NCBI GenBank assembly: GCA_043813305.1
Contig: JBDRLC010000042.1
Location: forward strand, 1 to 64,000
DNA: 64,000 bases
DNA from: JAHIZC01 sp043813305
Lineage (GTDB): Bacteria > Omnitrophota > Gorgyraeia > Gygaellales > Profunditerraquicolaceae
Direction of reading: 5' to 3'
Shown: piece after piece, positions 41,884 to 51,248 of the stretch
Numbering within the stretch: the stretch's first letter is position 1
How the letters are laid out: every line of letters begins with the position of its first letter
Notes under the pieces: model-generated
Database searches by the model: none
Seen by the model: the letters and a program-made list of their open reading frames with translations, nothing else
Told to the model about the DNA's origin: nothing
Translations under genes and position numbers: made by a program

Positions 41884-42879
41884 TTAACTTCTCCTTGCCC
41901 AGGGCATATCTATCTTTTGAGCGTTCTTATAGCAATCCTCAATCAACAGGACACATCTCCTCGCTTCTTTAGCGGTAATCAAGGGCTGCTGATTATTTTT
42001 GATATAGGAGATAAAATCATCTATCTGCTGCCTGAAATAATAGTTCAGGTTATTATTATCGCCGGAAGAAGCATCGATATTAATCGCCTGCACTTTACCT
42101 AAGCTCAATTTTAAACTGTTGAAGTCCGTAGGAGTAAACTCTAGGGAGCCGCGCTCTCCGGTGATCCTGATCATCTTTTCCATGGGGATAAGTCTGGACA
42201 TCTTTACTAAGCCTTCGGCGCCGCTATGCATCTTAAGCCGTAATTCGCAATTCGCCTCTACCCCTCCGAAACTATCATCATAATAATCTACCCGCTCATA
42301 ATCACCTAACCACCAAAGAATCAAATCAAGCACATGCGCCCCTTTGTCGATTAATACGCCTCCTCCGGCATGCTCCTTATTAAAATAAAACTGGGAAACC
42401 GAAGACCAGCCGAAAACTCCGCCTTCTTTAAAGAGGAAACTCTTTATCCGGCCCAGCCAATTATTACTGATAATCTCTTTTACTAACTTAGAGGTCTGAT
42501 AATACCTCCTCACATGGCCGATCATAACCTTGGCCTTGCCTTTTTCTGCGGCAGCAATGATCTCATCGCAGTCATTAACTGTATTTGCCATCGGCTTCTC
42601 GCAGAGGACATGGATTCCTTTAGCCAGGAAAAACGAGCTAGCCTCTTTATGCAACTTATTAGGTAAAGCAATGATTACTGCATCAACATCGTCTTTTATC
42701 TTTTTAAAATCGTCTTCTCTTGACCCAACACCTAAAAGATCTCCGATTTTATCTGCGGCTTCTTGGTTCCTGTCCGCTACCACCCTTACTTCTACATCCG
42801 GATGCTGCTTTAAGACCGGAACATAACTGCAATCCGTAACCGCTCCGCAACCGACAATCGCTAATTTTAGCTTATTCAT
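41884..42879 (-). CDS. Gfo/Idh/MocA-family NAD(P)-dependent sugar oxidoreductase
   Basis: The 331-residue enzyme has the Rossmann motif IVGCGAV (8-14) and the family signature EKP (94-96 in HVLCEKPMANT), followed by a C-terminal beta-sheet domain with GGGVLIDKGAHVLDLILWWLG carrying the catalytic Lys/His pattern. WbpB and related enzymes oxidise UDP-GlcNAcA at C3 before transamination; no aminotransferase is seen next to this gene, so a different ketosugar step is possible. It lies between the SDR gene (two bases) and a GT4 gene (six bases). Confidence 0.92.
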   Translation of the reverse strand: MNKLKLAIVGCGAVTDCSYVPVLKQHPDVEVRVVADRNQEAADKIGDLLGVGSREDDFKKIKDDVDAVIIALPNKLHKEASSFFLAKGIHVLCEKPMANTVNDCDEIIAAAEKGKAKVMIGHVRRYYQTSKLVKEIISNNWLGRIKSFLFKEGGVFGWSSVSQFYFNKEHAGGGVLIDKGAHVLDLILWWLGDYERVDYYDDSFGGVEANCELRLKMHSGAEGLVKMSRLIPMEKMIRITGERGSLEFTPTDFNSLKLSLGKVQAINIDASSGDNNNLNYYFRQQIDDFISYIKNNQQPLITAKEARRCVLLIEDCYKNAQKIDMPWARRS

Positions 42880-42885
42880 CTGTGA

Positions 42886-44016
42886 TCACCTTCTGCTGAT
42901 TACTAATTCCTCAAATAATTGCTCAAAACTCCTGATCATCTTCTCTTCAGTAAAAAAACTTTCCACTCTACTTCGACCTCTTTCACCCATTTTCTTGCGC
43001 AACTCTTTGTTAAACAATAAGCTAGAGATTGCTTCTACTAAAGCATCTGCGTCTTTCGCCGGAACTAAGAACCCGGTTTCCCCCTGCACTACCAGTTCTT
43101 TATTTCCTCCTACATCCGTTGCCACCACAGGGTTCGCCGCAGCCATATACTCCAAAATAGAGTTTGATAGGCCTTCGCTGGTAGAACTTAAAACTGAAAT
43201 ATCTGAAATCGATAATAAGTCAGAGATATCAGAGCGAAAGCCAGTGAAGGTTACATTATCCTTGATTCCCAGCTTATCTACATAATCCTTTAAAGTGATT
43301 TCATAACCGTTCTTTCCTGCACCAACAAGAAGAAATTGCACAGATTTACCATCCTTGAGGATCTTGGCTGCTGCATTGAGAAGATACTTATGGCCTTTGA
43401 CCGGAGCTAAATTTGCCACCATGGTAATTATCTCTCTGGTTGGTTCTAAGTCCATAGACTGCTTAAGCTTCAATTTCACTGTTTGGTTGTTTTTAACCTC
43501 AGTCTTGATTCCGTTATAAATAGTGGCCAATTTATCGGGGCTGACTTTCTCTCTTTGAATTATTACCTCCTTCAAGGCGTCGCAAACCGTAATAATCCTG
43601 TCGAATAGCCGATTAATAATCCTGTAAGTAAATTTGTGGCGATCCTTTAAATTAAATCCCATATCGCGCCTGCTTGATATCACCACAGGAACTCCGGCGA
43701 TTCTCGCTACTATACTGCCCCAGAAATCTGATCCTTCTAAATAAGTTAACATTACCTGCACATTTTCCTTTTTGATCAATCTAATTAATCTGTTTGCCTT
43801 GCGCAAAGCATCAAAACCGTAAACCCTCTTAAGATTGAGAGTTACTGCCAGGATGCCGCTCTTTTTCAATCCCTCAAATACCTCTCCGCCCTTTAGGCAA
43901 CAGATAATTACTTTAAATTTCTCAGGATCCAGGCCATAAACCAGCTGGGTAAGGTTCTTCTCCGCTCCCCCCTTTTCCCTAAGCACATCAATTAAAAAAA
44001 GCACGGTATTTTTCAT
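42886..44016 (-). CDS. Family 4 glycosyltransferase
   Basis: The 376-residue GT-B enzyme has KGGAEKNLTQLVYGL near the N-terminus, VISSRRDMGFN, ITVCDALKEVI, IYNGIKTEV, NLAPVKGHKYLL and a donor site STSEGLSNSILEYMAA with the conserved Glu pair, followed by DVGGNKELV. This series is typical of WaaG/PimB-like enzymes working on a lipid acceptor. It overlaps the membrane-protein gene upstream by four bases. Donor and linkage are unknown. Confidence 0.93.
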   Translation of the reverse strand: MKNTVLFLIDVLREKGGAEKNLTQLVYGLDPEKFKVIICCLKGGEVFEGLKKSGILAVTLNLKRVYGFDALRKANRLIRLIKKENVQVMLTYLEGSDFWGSIVARIAGVPVVISSRRDMGFNLKDRHKFTYRIINRLFDRIITVCDALKEVIIQREKVSPDKLATIYNGIKTEVKNNQTVKLKLKQSMDLEPTREIITMVANLAPVKGHKYLLNAAAKILKDGKSVQFLLVGAGKNGYEITLKDYVDKLGIKDNVTFTGFRSDISDLLSISDISVLSSTSEGLSNSILEYMAAANPVVATDVGGNKELVVQGETGFLVPAKDADALVEAISSLLFNKELRKKMGERGRSRVESFFTEEKMIRSFEQLFEELVISRR

Positions 44017-45569
44017 CTTCGAATCAGTACCAGCCCATCCTTTTCCGCTACGGTACTGCCTAATTTCTTTATATCGGCAAAAATATCTTCTTCAACATAT
44101 CGGGGGTTTAAAAGAATAAAAGAAACATTGTATTTTTCCAGCAATTCCTCTCTTTCCTTTTTTGTGGTATCCTTCTCAAAGAAGCGTATATTATCGCGCT
44201 TCCTCTCGTAACGATCTTTGATTAAAGGATTACCCTTAAGGAAAGAGACAACCTTTCCGGAAAAAGTAGGTAATACCCATGAGGTTTTCAGATCAGAGAT
44301 AACCACGTCGTATGTGCCGATTTCGTTCTCAAAATATGAAAATTTATTAACTACATCCTCCCAATCAGGCTTATGGAAAATTACTTTTTTATCCTTTAAT
44401 GTTACAAAATGCCGAAAGTAATCTCTCCTGGCTAAGTTTAAGTTATAGGTCAACGCACAAACAAAAAGCCCTATAAATACTAATTTAAGCAAATTCGAAT
44501 CTGTTTTGCAGGATAACGCTCCCTTTATTGTTGAACTGGAGAAAAGTTCCCATTCCCTGAATTTATAAGCAATCGCTAAATGTAAATAAAAAACCCAAAA
44601 AAACAAAAAGCGGTGACCCAAGACTACCGGATAAAAATAAGATAAAATATAAAGAGCAAAGAAAGATAAAAACCCCAAAATAATAAGCATGTTTTTTCTC
44701 TTCACGATATATTCCCAGATGAAAAGAATTCCCAAGAGCATAGGCCCCAAGCGATACATTACTGTTCTCGTGTAAAACAACGAACGAGGGCTAAAGCCCT
44801 TCTCAGCAAGCTTGGAAGGACGGACAGAGAAAAATAAATCGTACATAGAGAAATAGGGCCAAAAAAAAGTAAAAAGCATAGATATAAATGGCAGTGTTGC
44901 GACTAAAATTCTCTCTTTAAATTTTGCCTGCTTTTCAATCATTGCCAATATTATGACGGTTACAAATAAAAGAGAGCCTGTTAATGGATGAGATTGGAAT
45001 GTTAAAAAACTGAGTATAAAAGAGACAGAATAATATTTGATTTTATGTATCCTGAGATATCTGACGATAAAATAAGAGCACCAGAAAAAACATGAAAATG
45101 CAAAGAACGACGGATAGACCAAGTGCGCAATCAGGGAATTAAACTGATATGAGTTACTCCAGAAAAAACTTCTTCCCCAAAAGAAAAGCATTGTCACGAG
45201 CATATACAGAGGTAGTCTTTCGTCCTTGAAGTATTCTTTGATAAAATAATATAATCCTGTCAAGAATAATAGAATATTAACAATACTTGCCAGTGCAAAT
45301 GTCGTAAAAACATTCAATTTGAGTGCATTTTTTACAAGCGACCAAAACAATAACCAAATTGTATATCTGGGGGAAGGGTCCAATGAATTTATATGCGGGT
45401 TTTGTGGCATCATCGGATGGATAGACAGTTCCTTTAAACTGGCTGAATGTTCCCAATAATCCTCGACAAATAAATGGTAAGGATAATTAAAGGATGCGAA
45501 AATGAAAAAAATCATTATCGCAACTGCGAAAAACCAATATTGTGAAAATACTAATTTAGTATCTGCCAT
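44013..45569 (-). CDS. Multi-pass membrane protein, possible GT-C type glycosyltransferase
   Basis: The 518 residues contain about ten to eleven helices and a C-terminal soluble part (about 375-518; DVVISDLKTSWVLPTF, YNVSFILLNPRYVEE) that would face the periplasm. Early acidic residues in FVEDYWEHSASL (about 34-45), after the first helix, are placed like the catalytic acidic motif of GT-C enzymes, but the family is not certain. It could transfer a sugar from a polyprenyl-phosphate donor outside the membrane. The DPM1-like GT2 at 53824 could supply such a donor. It overlaps GT4 genes on both sides (four bases and one base). Confidence 0.68.
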   Translation of the reverse strand: MADTKLVFSQYWFFAVAIMIFFIFASFNYPYHLFVEDYWEHSASLKELSIHPMMPQNPHINSLDPSPRYTIWLLFWSLVKNALKLNVFTTFALASIVNILLFLTGLYYFIKEYFKDERLPLYMLVTMLFFWGRSFFWSNSYQFNSLIAHLVYPSFFAFSCFFWCSYFIVRYLRIHKIKYYSVSFILSFLTFQSHPLTGSLLFVTVIILAMIEKQAKFKERILVATLPFISMLFTFFWPYFSMYDLFFSVRPSKLAEKGFSPRSLFYTRTVMYRLGPMLLGILFIWEYIVKRKNMLIILGFLSFFALYILSYFYPVVLGHRFLFFWVFYLHLAIAYKFREWELFSSSTIKGALSCKTDSNLLKLVFIGLFVCALTYNLNLARRDYFRHFVTLKDKKVIFHKPDWEDVVNKFSYFENEIGTYDVVISDLKTSWVLPTFSGKVVSFLKGNPLIKDRYERKRDNIRFFEKDTTKKEREELLEKYNVSFILLNPRYVEEDIFADIKKLGSTVAEKDGLVLIRR

Positions 45570-46693
45570 TATTGAAACTGCTCCTGTAAAATATCCTTTA
45601 ATTGGCTGCCCAAAACCCTAAGGGAAAAGTTGTTTTGATATAATTCATAGCCATTTTTTGCAATCTTTGTTCGCAGATTCACATCCTGCTTAAGTTGCCG
45701 AATTGCCTTTGCCAGAGGAAGGTATTGACCCATGGCGCATAATAAGCTATTTTCTCTATCAATCAGCAGCTCTCTTGACGCAGGAGAATCTCCAGTAACC
45801 ACAGGTTTTCTCATCGCCATGCATTCATATACCTTGTTAGGAATTACCCGCTTTGCCTTTGCCGTATTACCGAAGATTCCCAAACAGATATCCGCCCTTC
45901 TTATCTCCTCAGCTAACTCTACCGGAGGCATAAAATCAACAAATTCGATATTTTTTACCTTTAACTCTTCGGCCAATTTAACTATAGAATCATATTCGTC
46001 ACCAGAGCCGATTATTTTGAAATAAACCTCTTCTTCTTCAAGCTCCTTTGCCGCTTGGATAATATAAGGTAACCCGTGTAAGGGGATATATTTTCCATGG
46101 AAAAGTACGGTAAATGGCCTTGAATCACTAGCTACCTGACAAGGCCTAAATATGGAGTCATCGGCACCGATAAAAATGCGTTTAAACTTCTCTCTAGGCA
46201 AATTATACTCAGTACAAAAATAATCAATGTGCGCATTAGTATCCAAAATAACCAAATCTGCCAATTTGCAGGCGTACTTATCTACCCACCGTAAGATCCT
46301 CGACTTAAAGGTCCCCTTTTTCACAACCTTCCTATCCAACACTAAAGAATCATATAGCGAAAGAAAGGCATCAAAGACCAGAGGAATATTCTTGATCTTA
46401 CTTAAGGCCTTGGCGATAAAAACATCAAAATGACCGCTGTAGCCTACAATCATAAAATCAGATCGGGAGGAAAACAAAAATTTCCAGGATAATTTTGTGT
46501 AGACCCAGCTCATTCTCAATAATAAGGATATATCTAACCAACGACTAGAAGCCCTGGCCACCTTCTCTTTGGTATTTAGCCAGATCTGACTGTGGCACTC
46601 TGTGACCTCAACGCCGTTGTTGGTCAATCCCAAGATGATGATTCTATTGCGCGGATAATCCTTATCATATGTTCCCCAATAGCATACTTTCAT
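45569..46693 (-). CDS. Family 4 glycosyltransferase
   Basis: The 374-residue GT-B protein has MIVGYSGHFDVFIAKAL, DLVILDTNAHIDYF, KRIFIGADDSIFRP, FHGKYIPLHGLPYI, and a donor region FGNTAKAKRVIPNKVYECMAM with the single conserved Glu (VYECMA) and KPVVTGDSPASREL. This variant is common in capsule loci. It overlaps the flippase gene by four bases and the GT-C-like gene by one base. Substrates are not readable. Confidence 0.9.
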   Translation of the reverse strand: MKVCYWGTYDKDYPRNRIIILGLTNNGVEVTECHSQIWLNTKEKVARASSRWLDISLLLRMSWVYTKLSWKFLFSSRSDFMIVGYSGHFDVFIAKALSKIKNIPLVFDAFLSLYDSLVLDRKVVKKGTFKSRILRWVDKYACKLADLVILDTNAHIDYFCTEYNLPREKFKRIFIGADDSIFRPCQVASDSRPFTVLFHGKYIPLHGLPYIIQAAKELEEEEVYFKIIGSGDEYDSIVKLAEELKVKNIEFVDFMPPVELAEEIRRADICLGIFGNTAKAKRVIPNKVYECMAMRKPVVTGDSPASRELLIDRENSLLCAMGQYLPLAKAIRQLKQDVNLRTKIAKNGYELYQNNFSLRVLGSQLKDILQEQFQ

Positions 46694-48135
46694 CTCTGCC
46701 TCCTGAATGAATTCACGCAGAGATAACCTTGTATTTTCTTTAGGTCATCTTTTCTGATTTCTCTGGAAACGTATAAAAGTAGAAAATAAACCACGTATAA
46801 TATTGAATACTTTAAGAGTAGTAAAGGTCCTGCTGTATAGAAGACTCTACAGAGCAAAGATATGATCAAAGAAGCTACCACGACCTTCAAAAATGATGGC
46901 AGTGCAATCAGGGTGCCAAACCTCCTAAAAACGAAGATTGCACTGAAGCAGCAACCGAGTAGCATCGTCAGAGTCGTAGCAATCGCTGCCCCTTGTGTAC
47001 CGTATAGCGGGATTAACTTCCAATTTAATATTAAATCTATAGGAACCAAAAGGATGCTAATTAGCAAAACCTTTTTTAACTCATTGTTTGCTACTAATAT
47101 GGTGTTCAGGGTAAGAAAGCAACAGAGAAATCCTGCGCCGAAAATTAAAATACTCAAAATCGACCCGGCTGCAAGATATGTCGAAGAATAGACTAAAGAG
47201 ATCAATTCCCCGGAAGTAGCTGTGATTAGCATGATACCTGGTATTAATAAGATCAAAAGGAAACGTAAGGCTTGATTAATATACCTCTTGGTTGATTCTC
47301 TATCCCCCTGACTTATTGAATTCGACAAACAGGGCAGTAAAGTAATAGTCAAAGAGTAAAATACAAAGTAAGGAACTCTTGCAAAAGATGTCGCTGAGGC
47401 ATAAAAACCTGACTGTGCTGGTTCTTGAATCAAGGCTTTTACCAATAATAGATCAAGGCACATTAGAAAATGATAGACAAAACAATAGAGGGTATAGGGA
47501 GTTGCGAATTTGACTACCTTCTTCCAATCGTATTTAGCCGCCTTCTGCTTAATTCCCACAAGATACTTAGCTACAAATAATGCAACAATTGAAGCAATGA
47601 TATTTCCAATCAAGGCCCCATTTAATGAAAATCCCATTAAAACAAGTAGAAGAATGGACCCAATCCTACTAATTCCGTAGACTGCAATTGCTATGGCGTT
47701 CCTGACAAAATGGCGCAATCCTCCTAACGTATTATGAAAGAGCATATAATAGGCCATAAACGGTACATCTACTGCTGCCAATCTAAGATAAAAAGTAAGT
47801 CGTTTATCATTTAATAGAGACGCGATCAATGGCGCAGTAACAAAAATTATCAAACATATTGCGACTGTAAGAATCATCTCCATTCTTATAGCTACATTCA
47901 TTATACTAGATGCATGCTCTTCATTCTCAGCAATGAACTTTTTAACAGTAGCAGGAATTCCTGAATTAGCGAGAATTTCGAACCAGACTAAAATAGAAAT
48001 TATAACTGCGAACATGCCATACAGCTCAGGTCCCCACAATCGTGCTAACCCGATGTGTATTCCCCAATTACAGGATACGAGTATGATCTGGGCAAGGCCA
48101 ATGGCAATAATTCCTCTTCCGATTCTCTGATCCAT
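46690..48135 (-). CDS. wzx: Wzx-type polysaccharide flippase (MOP superfamily)
   Basis: The protein of about 481 residues has twelve to fourteen predicted helices and the MOP-family pattern: an N-terminal basic start (MDQRIGRGII), LARLWGPELYGMFAVII, GIPATVKKFIAE and repeated helices with few charged residues inside. It would flip undecaprenyl-linked repeat units to the periplasm. The start at 48135 is taken because it follows the stop of the acyltransferase gene (48143) and has an AGGGG upstream; a longer in-frame start at 48192 would lie inside that gene. It overlaps the next GT4 gene by four bases. Confidence 0.9.
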   Translation of the reverse strand: MDQRIGRGIIAIGLAQIILVSCNWGIHIGLARLWGPELYGMFAVIISILVWFEILANSGIPATVKKFIAENEEHASSIMNVAIRMEMILTVAICLIIFVTAPLIASLLNDKRLTFYLRLAAVDVPFMAYYMLFHNTLGGLRHFVRNAIAIAVYGISRIGSILLLVLMGFSLNGALIGNIIASIVALFVAKYLVGIKQKAAKYDWKKVVKFATPYTLYCFVYHFLMCLDLLLVKALIQEPAQSGFYASATSFARVPYFVFYSLTITLLPCLSNSISQGDRESTKRYINQALRFLLILLIPGIMLITATSGELISLVYSSTYLAAGSILSILIFGAGFLCCFLTLNTILVANNELKKVLLISILLVPIDLILNWKLIPLYGTQGAAIATTLTMLLGCCFSAIFVFRRFGTLIALPSFLKVVVASLIISLLCRVFYTAGPLLLLKYSILYVVYFLLLYVSREIRKDDLKKIQGYLCVNSFRRQR

Positions 48136-48142
48136 TTTAAGC

Positions 48143-48907
48143 TTACCCCTTCTCCCTCTTGCCGATAACTTTTGCTGGTACACCGGCTGCAATACTGTAG
48201 GCAGGAATATCCTTAGTTACCACTGCCCCGGCACCCACTACACATCCGTCTCCTATTGTCACGCCTGGCACAACAACAACGTGAGCCCCCAACCATACAT
48301 CGCTGCCAATTTTAATTCTTTCATGTGATTTCCCTTGCAGCGCGATAAATCTTGAAGCGTCTTTATATTTATGATTCACAGAGATCAATGCACAATGACT
48401 AGCTATCTGAGAGTATTTTCCAATCTCAATTCCGCCGCTACCATCAAACCAGGAGAACTGACCGATGCATACGTTATCACCGATTACGATATCCTTAGGT
48501 CCTGCCTTTAAAACACAATACCGGGGCAGATGTACGTCATTGTCTATTTTAATCATACTTGCTTTGCCGTCTTTTTCCCTAACACCGGCATCTAGTGTGC
48601 TGCCCTCGCCGATTGATACCCGATCACCTAAAAAAATCCTTTGCGGGGCATTTAGCCGGATATTTTTTTCGATAAAACAAGTTGAACCGATCTTCCCCAG
48701 GATAAATTTATAAGCAACCTGCCGCAATATTACTCCGAAGACAGTAGGAAGAGCAGAAAAGAATAATAGGATTAACCCTCTCCAAAGGAATCTTAAGACA
48801 GATTTCTCCCCTGTCTGTCTTTGAACATATTTCCAGAAATTATCCCGAATATCTCCTTTTGTGATACTCAACAGCTCATCGCGTATTTCTAAACTTGCTT
48901 TTTCCAT
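48143..48907 (-). CDS. Left-handed beta-helix (hexapeptide) acyltransferase
   Basis: The 254-residue protein has an N-terminal helical part (about 1-85) with one hydrophobic stretch (LILLFFSALPTVFGVIL), then hexapeptide repeats (FLGDRVSIGEGSTLDAG, IKIDNDVHLPRYCVL, IVIGDNVCIGQFSWF). It ends VGAGAVVTKDIPAYSIAAG with KVIG, as in maltose/galactoside O-acetyltransferases. H in SVNHKYKD is the likely catalytic base. It probably O- or N-acetylates a sugar of the polymer. It sits one base after the radical SAM gene and seven bases before the flippase gene. Confidence 0.9.
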   Translation of the reverse strand: MEKASLEIRDELLSITKGDIRDNFWKYVQRQTGEKSVLRFLWRGLILLFFSALPTVFGVILRQVAYKFILGKIGSTCFIEKNIRLNAPQRIFLGDRVSIGEGSTLDAGVREKDGKASMIKIDNDVHLPRYCVLKAGPKDIVIGDNVCIGQFSWFDGSGGIEIGKYSQIASHCALISVNHKYKDASRFIALQGKSHERIKIGSDVWLGAHVVVVPGVTIGDGCVVGAGAVVTKDIPAYSIAAGVPAKVIGKREKG

Positions 48908-48908
48908 A

Positions 48909-50051
48909 TTAACCCTTCCCTAGAGGAATTTCTGACTTTCGTTTCTGCCTAGAGAGAAGAAACTTGAAATATCCGAACAAATCCTTTACAATTGCAGTCT
49001 CGACAAAGCAGCTGGATACACAGTTGTAGCATTTACTCTTGAGCAACTGGCCACGTTTGATCAGATTACCAGGTCGATGATATAGTTCCCAAGCGCTACT
49101 CTCAAGGCAGTTCCCAATTTTATCTGCTAACAAACAGTAAGAGAGTTCGCCGTAAGGGTCAAGCATAAACCCGTCTAGCAAAAAAACACAGGGAAGACTT
49201 CTAGCTTCCCCTTTACCTAAAATATTAATCAGATCGGAGTAATAATAAGCTGAAAAATTTAGTAACGACTTTTCTTCCGACATTCTCTTAATAAAGGAAA
49301 GCATAAACTCTCTGTTTTTGCCTTTGAATTGTAAATCATCTTCCAATGCTTTATTGTCATAGAATTGATCGGTAGAACAAGCAACAATAAATTTCGTATA
49401 AACACCTAACTTCTCTGCCCACTGCCGCAGATTTGCGGCATCGTAAAGATTCTCAGGTGTCAGTGTACAATTGATGCCGTATCTTAAATTGGAGTTTTTT
49501 TGAATATCTTTAATCTTTGCTATACTCTGGTTAACCTTATCAAATGCCCCGGGAATATTCCTGATGTAATTGTGCGTTGCAGCCATGCCATCTAATGAGA
49601 TACCGACAAAAAAATCTAGCCCTTTACCAGAACAAATCCTAGTTATCTTGCTGCATTTTTCCTGAATTTGTAAAGGATTAAGGCCGTTCGTGGTAATTAT
49701 AATTTTCATTAACTTTGGCATTTTCTTTACAGCCAATTCGATGATTTCAGGTAGATCTTCCCTCAAGGTCGGTTCTCCGCCGGTTAAGCTAATGATTTCG
49801 AGCGACTGAAATAGTTTATCAGAAAATACTTTATTTATCTGATCTAGAGGCATCTCCGGCTGTGTTTTTTTCTTCCATATATTGCACATCCTACAACGAG
49901 AATTGCATTTATACGTCACCGCAAAGAGTAGGTGCTTAGGGCCCAAGGTTCTAAAACTACTTTCAATATGATAGTCATAGAACCCTCTTAAATAGGTTAA
50001 TTGATGTTTTAATAACATACGAGCCGATAATCTACGGGAAAGATCCTTCAT
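48909..50051 (-). CDS. Radical SAM protein with SPASM-type C-terminus
   Basis: The 380-residue protein has the radical SAM cluster motif CNSRCRMC (C49, C53, C56), SLTGGEPTLRED, and a C-terminal cysteine group (LPCVFLLDGFMLDPYGELSYC and SKCYNCVSSC) typical of auxiliary iron-sulfur clusters. SPASM proteins modify peptides or sugars by radical chemistry. No small peptide substrate is encoded next to it, so a modification of a sugar or a surface protein is possible. It lies between a GT4 gene (three bases) and the acyltransferase gene (one base). Confidence 0.9.
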   Translation of the reverse strand: MKDLSRRLSARMLLKHQLTYLRGFYDYHIESSFRTLGPKHLLFAVTYKCNSRCRMCNIWKKKTQPEMPLDQINKVFSDKLFQSLEIISLTGGEPTLREDLPEIIELAVKKMPKLMKIIITTNGLNPLQIQEKCSKITRICSGKGLDFFVGISLDGMAATHNYIRNIPGAFDKVNQSIAKIKDIQKNSNLRYGINCTLTPENLYDAANLRQWAEKLGVYTKFIVACSTDQFYDNKALEDDLQFKGKNREFMLSFIKRMSEEKSLLNFSAYYYSDLINILGKGEARSLPCVFLLDGFMLDPYGELSYCLLADKIGNCLESSAWELYHRPGNLIKRGQLLKSKCYNCVSSCFVETAIVKDLFGYFKFLLSRQKRKSEIPLGKG

Positions 50052-50054
50052 AAT

Positions 50055-51239
50055 TTATATACCACCTGAATGCGCAAAAGTTAGCCGGGAGTAAAGCTTC
50101 TCGAATCTCTCGCTCAGCTTCTGGGAAGAGTATTGATTCTCCATCTTCTCACGAGCCTTACGGCCTAGAGAATCACGCAATGCTGAATTTCCAATTAAAT
50201 TCCTTATATGCTTAATAAACAGATCATCTACTCCGGGCGTAATCATCATTTCTTTCTGATCAACAAAATCCAGCCCCTCTACCCCCTTAGCTGTAGTTAC
50301 AATCGGCCGGGAACAGGCGGCTGACTCGAGAATCTTAACTCGAATACCTGAGCCTAAATCTAAGGGAACTAAGATTATGTCTGAAGCAGAGATGGCATCT
50401 AAATAAGGCTGACCATGAAGATAACCTGTAAAAATCATCTTCTCCTTTTTATACTTTAAAACGTATTGAGCATTGCGACCAACTATGAGGAATTTAGTAT
50501 CGGGGTAATCTTTTATAATCGCTGGATAAATAACCTCGGAGATCTTCCTTACTGCCTCAATATTGGGAACTGTTTCAAAGGTGCCCATAAAACTTAAAAT
50601 TATCTCCTTATCCTGCACTCCATATCGTTCTCTGAATGCCGAGCGCCCCTCTGGGGTGAATTTAAATTTATTTAAATCTTGGCAGGGAGGGATCACCTCT
50701 ATCTTCTCCTCAGGGATACCTAGTAACTCTACATGCTGTCTTTTGTCAACTTCTGACAACGTCACAACTCTATCAGCCAGCCTGCAAGCGAACCTCTCTA
50801 TCTGCTTTAGAGGAAGAGTGATATACCATTTTCTTCCCATATCTCTAAATTTGGAGTACTCACAATTATGGTTATAAAAAACCAGCGGTTTCTTGAATTT
50901 CATCTTCATCAGAATCCCTGCGAATACTGAATATATGGTCTCGCACTGAATTAGATCACAATGAGAATCTCTCATCATCCGTTCAGCTGCTTTGAAATAC
51001 AGGGGATTGAAGAGGAGTGAAGGCATTTTCAGGCGATCTAATATTGACCGTGGACAATATTCCACAGAGATGCCTTCCTGGGCAGGACTGCCGTTTGTGT
51101 TCTGCGAATGAATACGAGTCAGCAAAAGGTGTATACGGTTATCACTGGAGATGCATTTTAGAAGATCGTAAACTAACCTCCCTGATCCGTGAAAGGGTGG
51201 AAATATATCGAACGGAACTAAAAGTAATATTTTTCTCAT
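50055..51239 (-). CDS. Family 4 glycosyltransferase
   Basis: The 394-residue GT-B enzyme has FPPFHGSGRLVYDLL (glycine loop), VVTLSEVDKRQHVELL, VIPPCQDLNKF, SFMGTFETVPNIEAV, FTGYLHGQPYLDAI and a donor segment VPLDLGSGIRVKILESAACSR with the conserved Glu and VTTAKGVEGL. This is the PlaF/wcaC-like GT4 variant that reads GSGIRVKILE. It adds a sugar to the polymer repeat unit. It starts nine bases after the B12-radical SAM gene. Confidence 0.92.
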   Translation of the reverse strand: MRKILLLVPFDIFPPFHGSGRLVYDLLKCISSDNRIHLLLTRIHSQNTNGSPAQEGISVEYCPRSILDRLKMPSLLFNPLYFKAAERMMRDSHCDLIQCETIYSVFAGILMKMKFKKPLVFYNHNCEYSKFRDMGRKWYITLPLKQIERFACRLADRVVTLSEVDKRQHVELLGIPEEKIEVIPPCQDLNKFKFTPEGRSAFRERYGVQDKEIILSFMGTFETVPNIEAVRKISEVIYPAIIKDYPDTKFLIVGRNAQYVLKYKKEKMIFTGYLHGQPYLDAISASDIILVPLDLGSGIRVKILESAACSRPIVTTAKGVEGLDFVDQKEMMITPGVDDLFIKHIRNLIGNSALRDSLGRKAREKMENQYSSQKLSERFEKLYSRLTFAHSGGI

Positions 51240-51248
51240 ATCCTATCA

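Noticed and set aside
48136..48192. Longer start for the flippase
   Set aside because: It would overlap the acyltransferase gene and add a basic tail before MDQRIGRG, the usual type of start.
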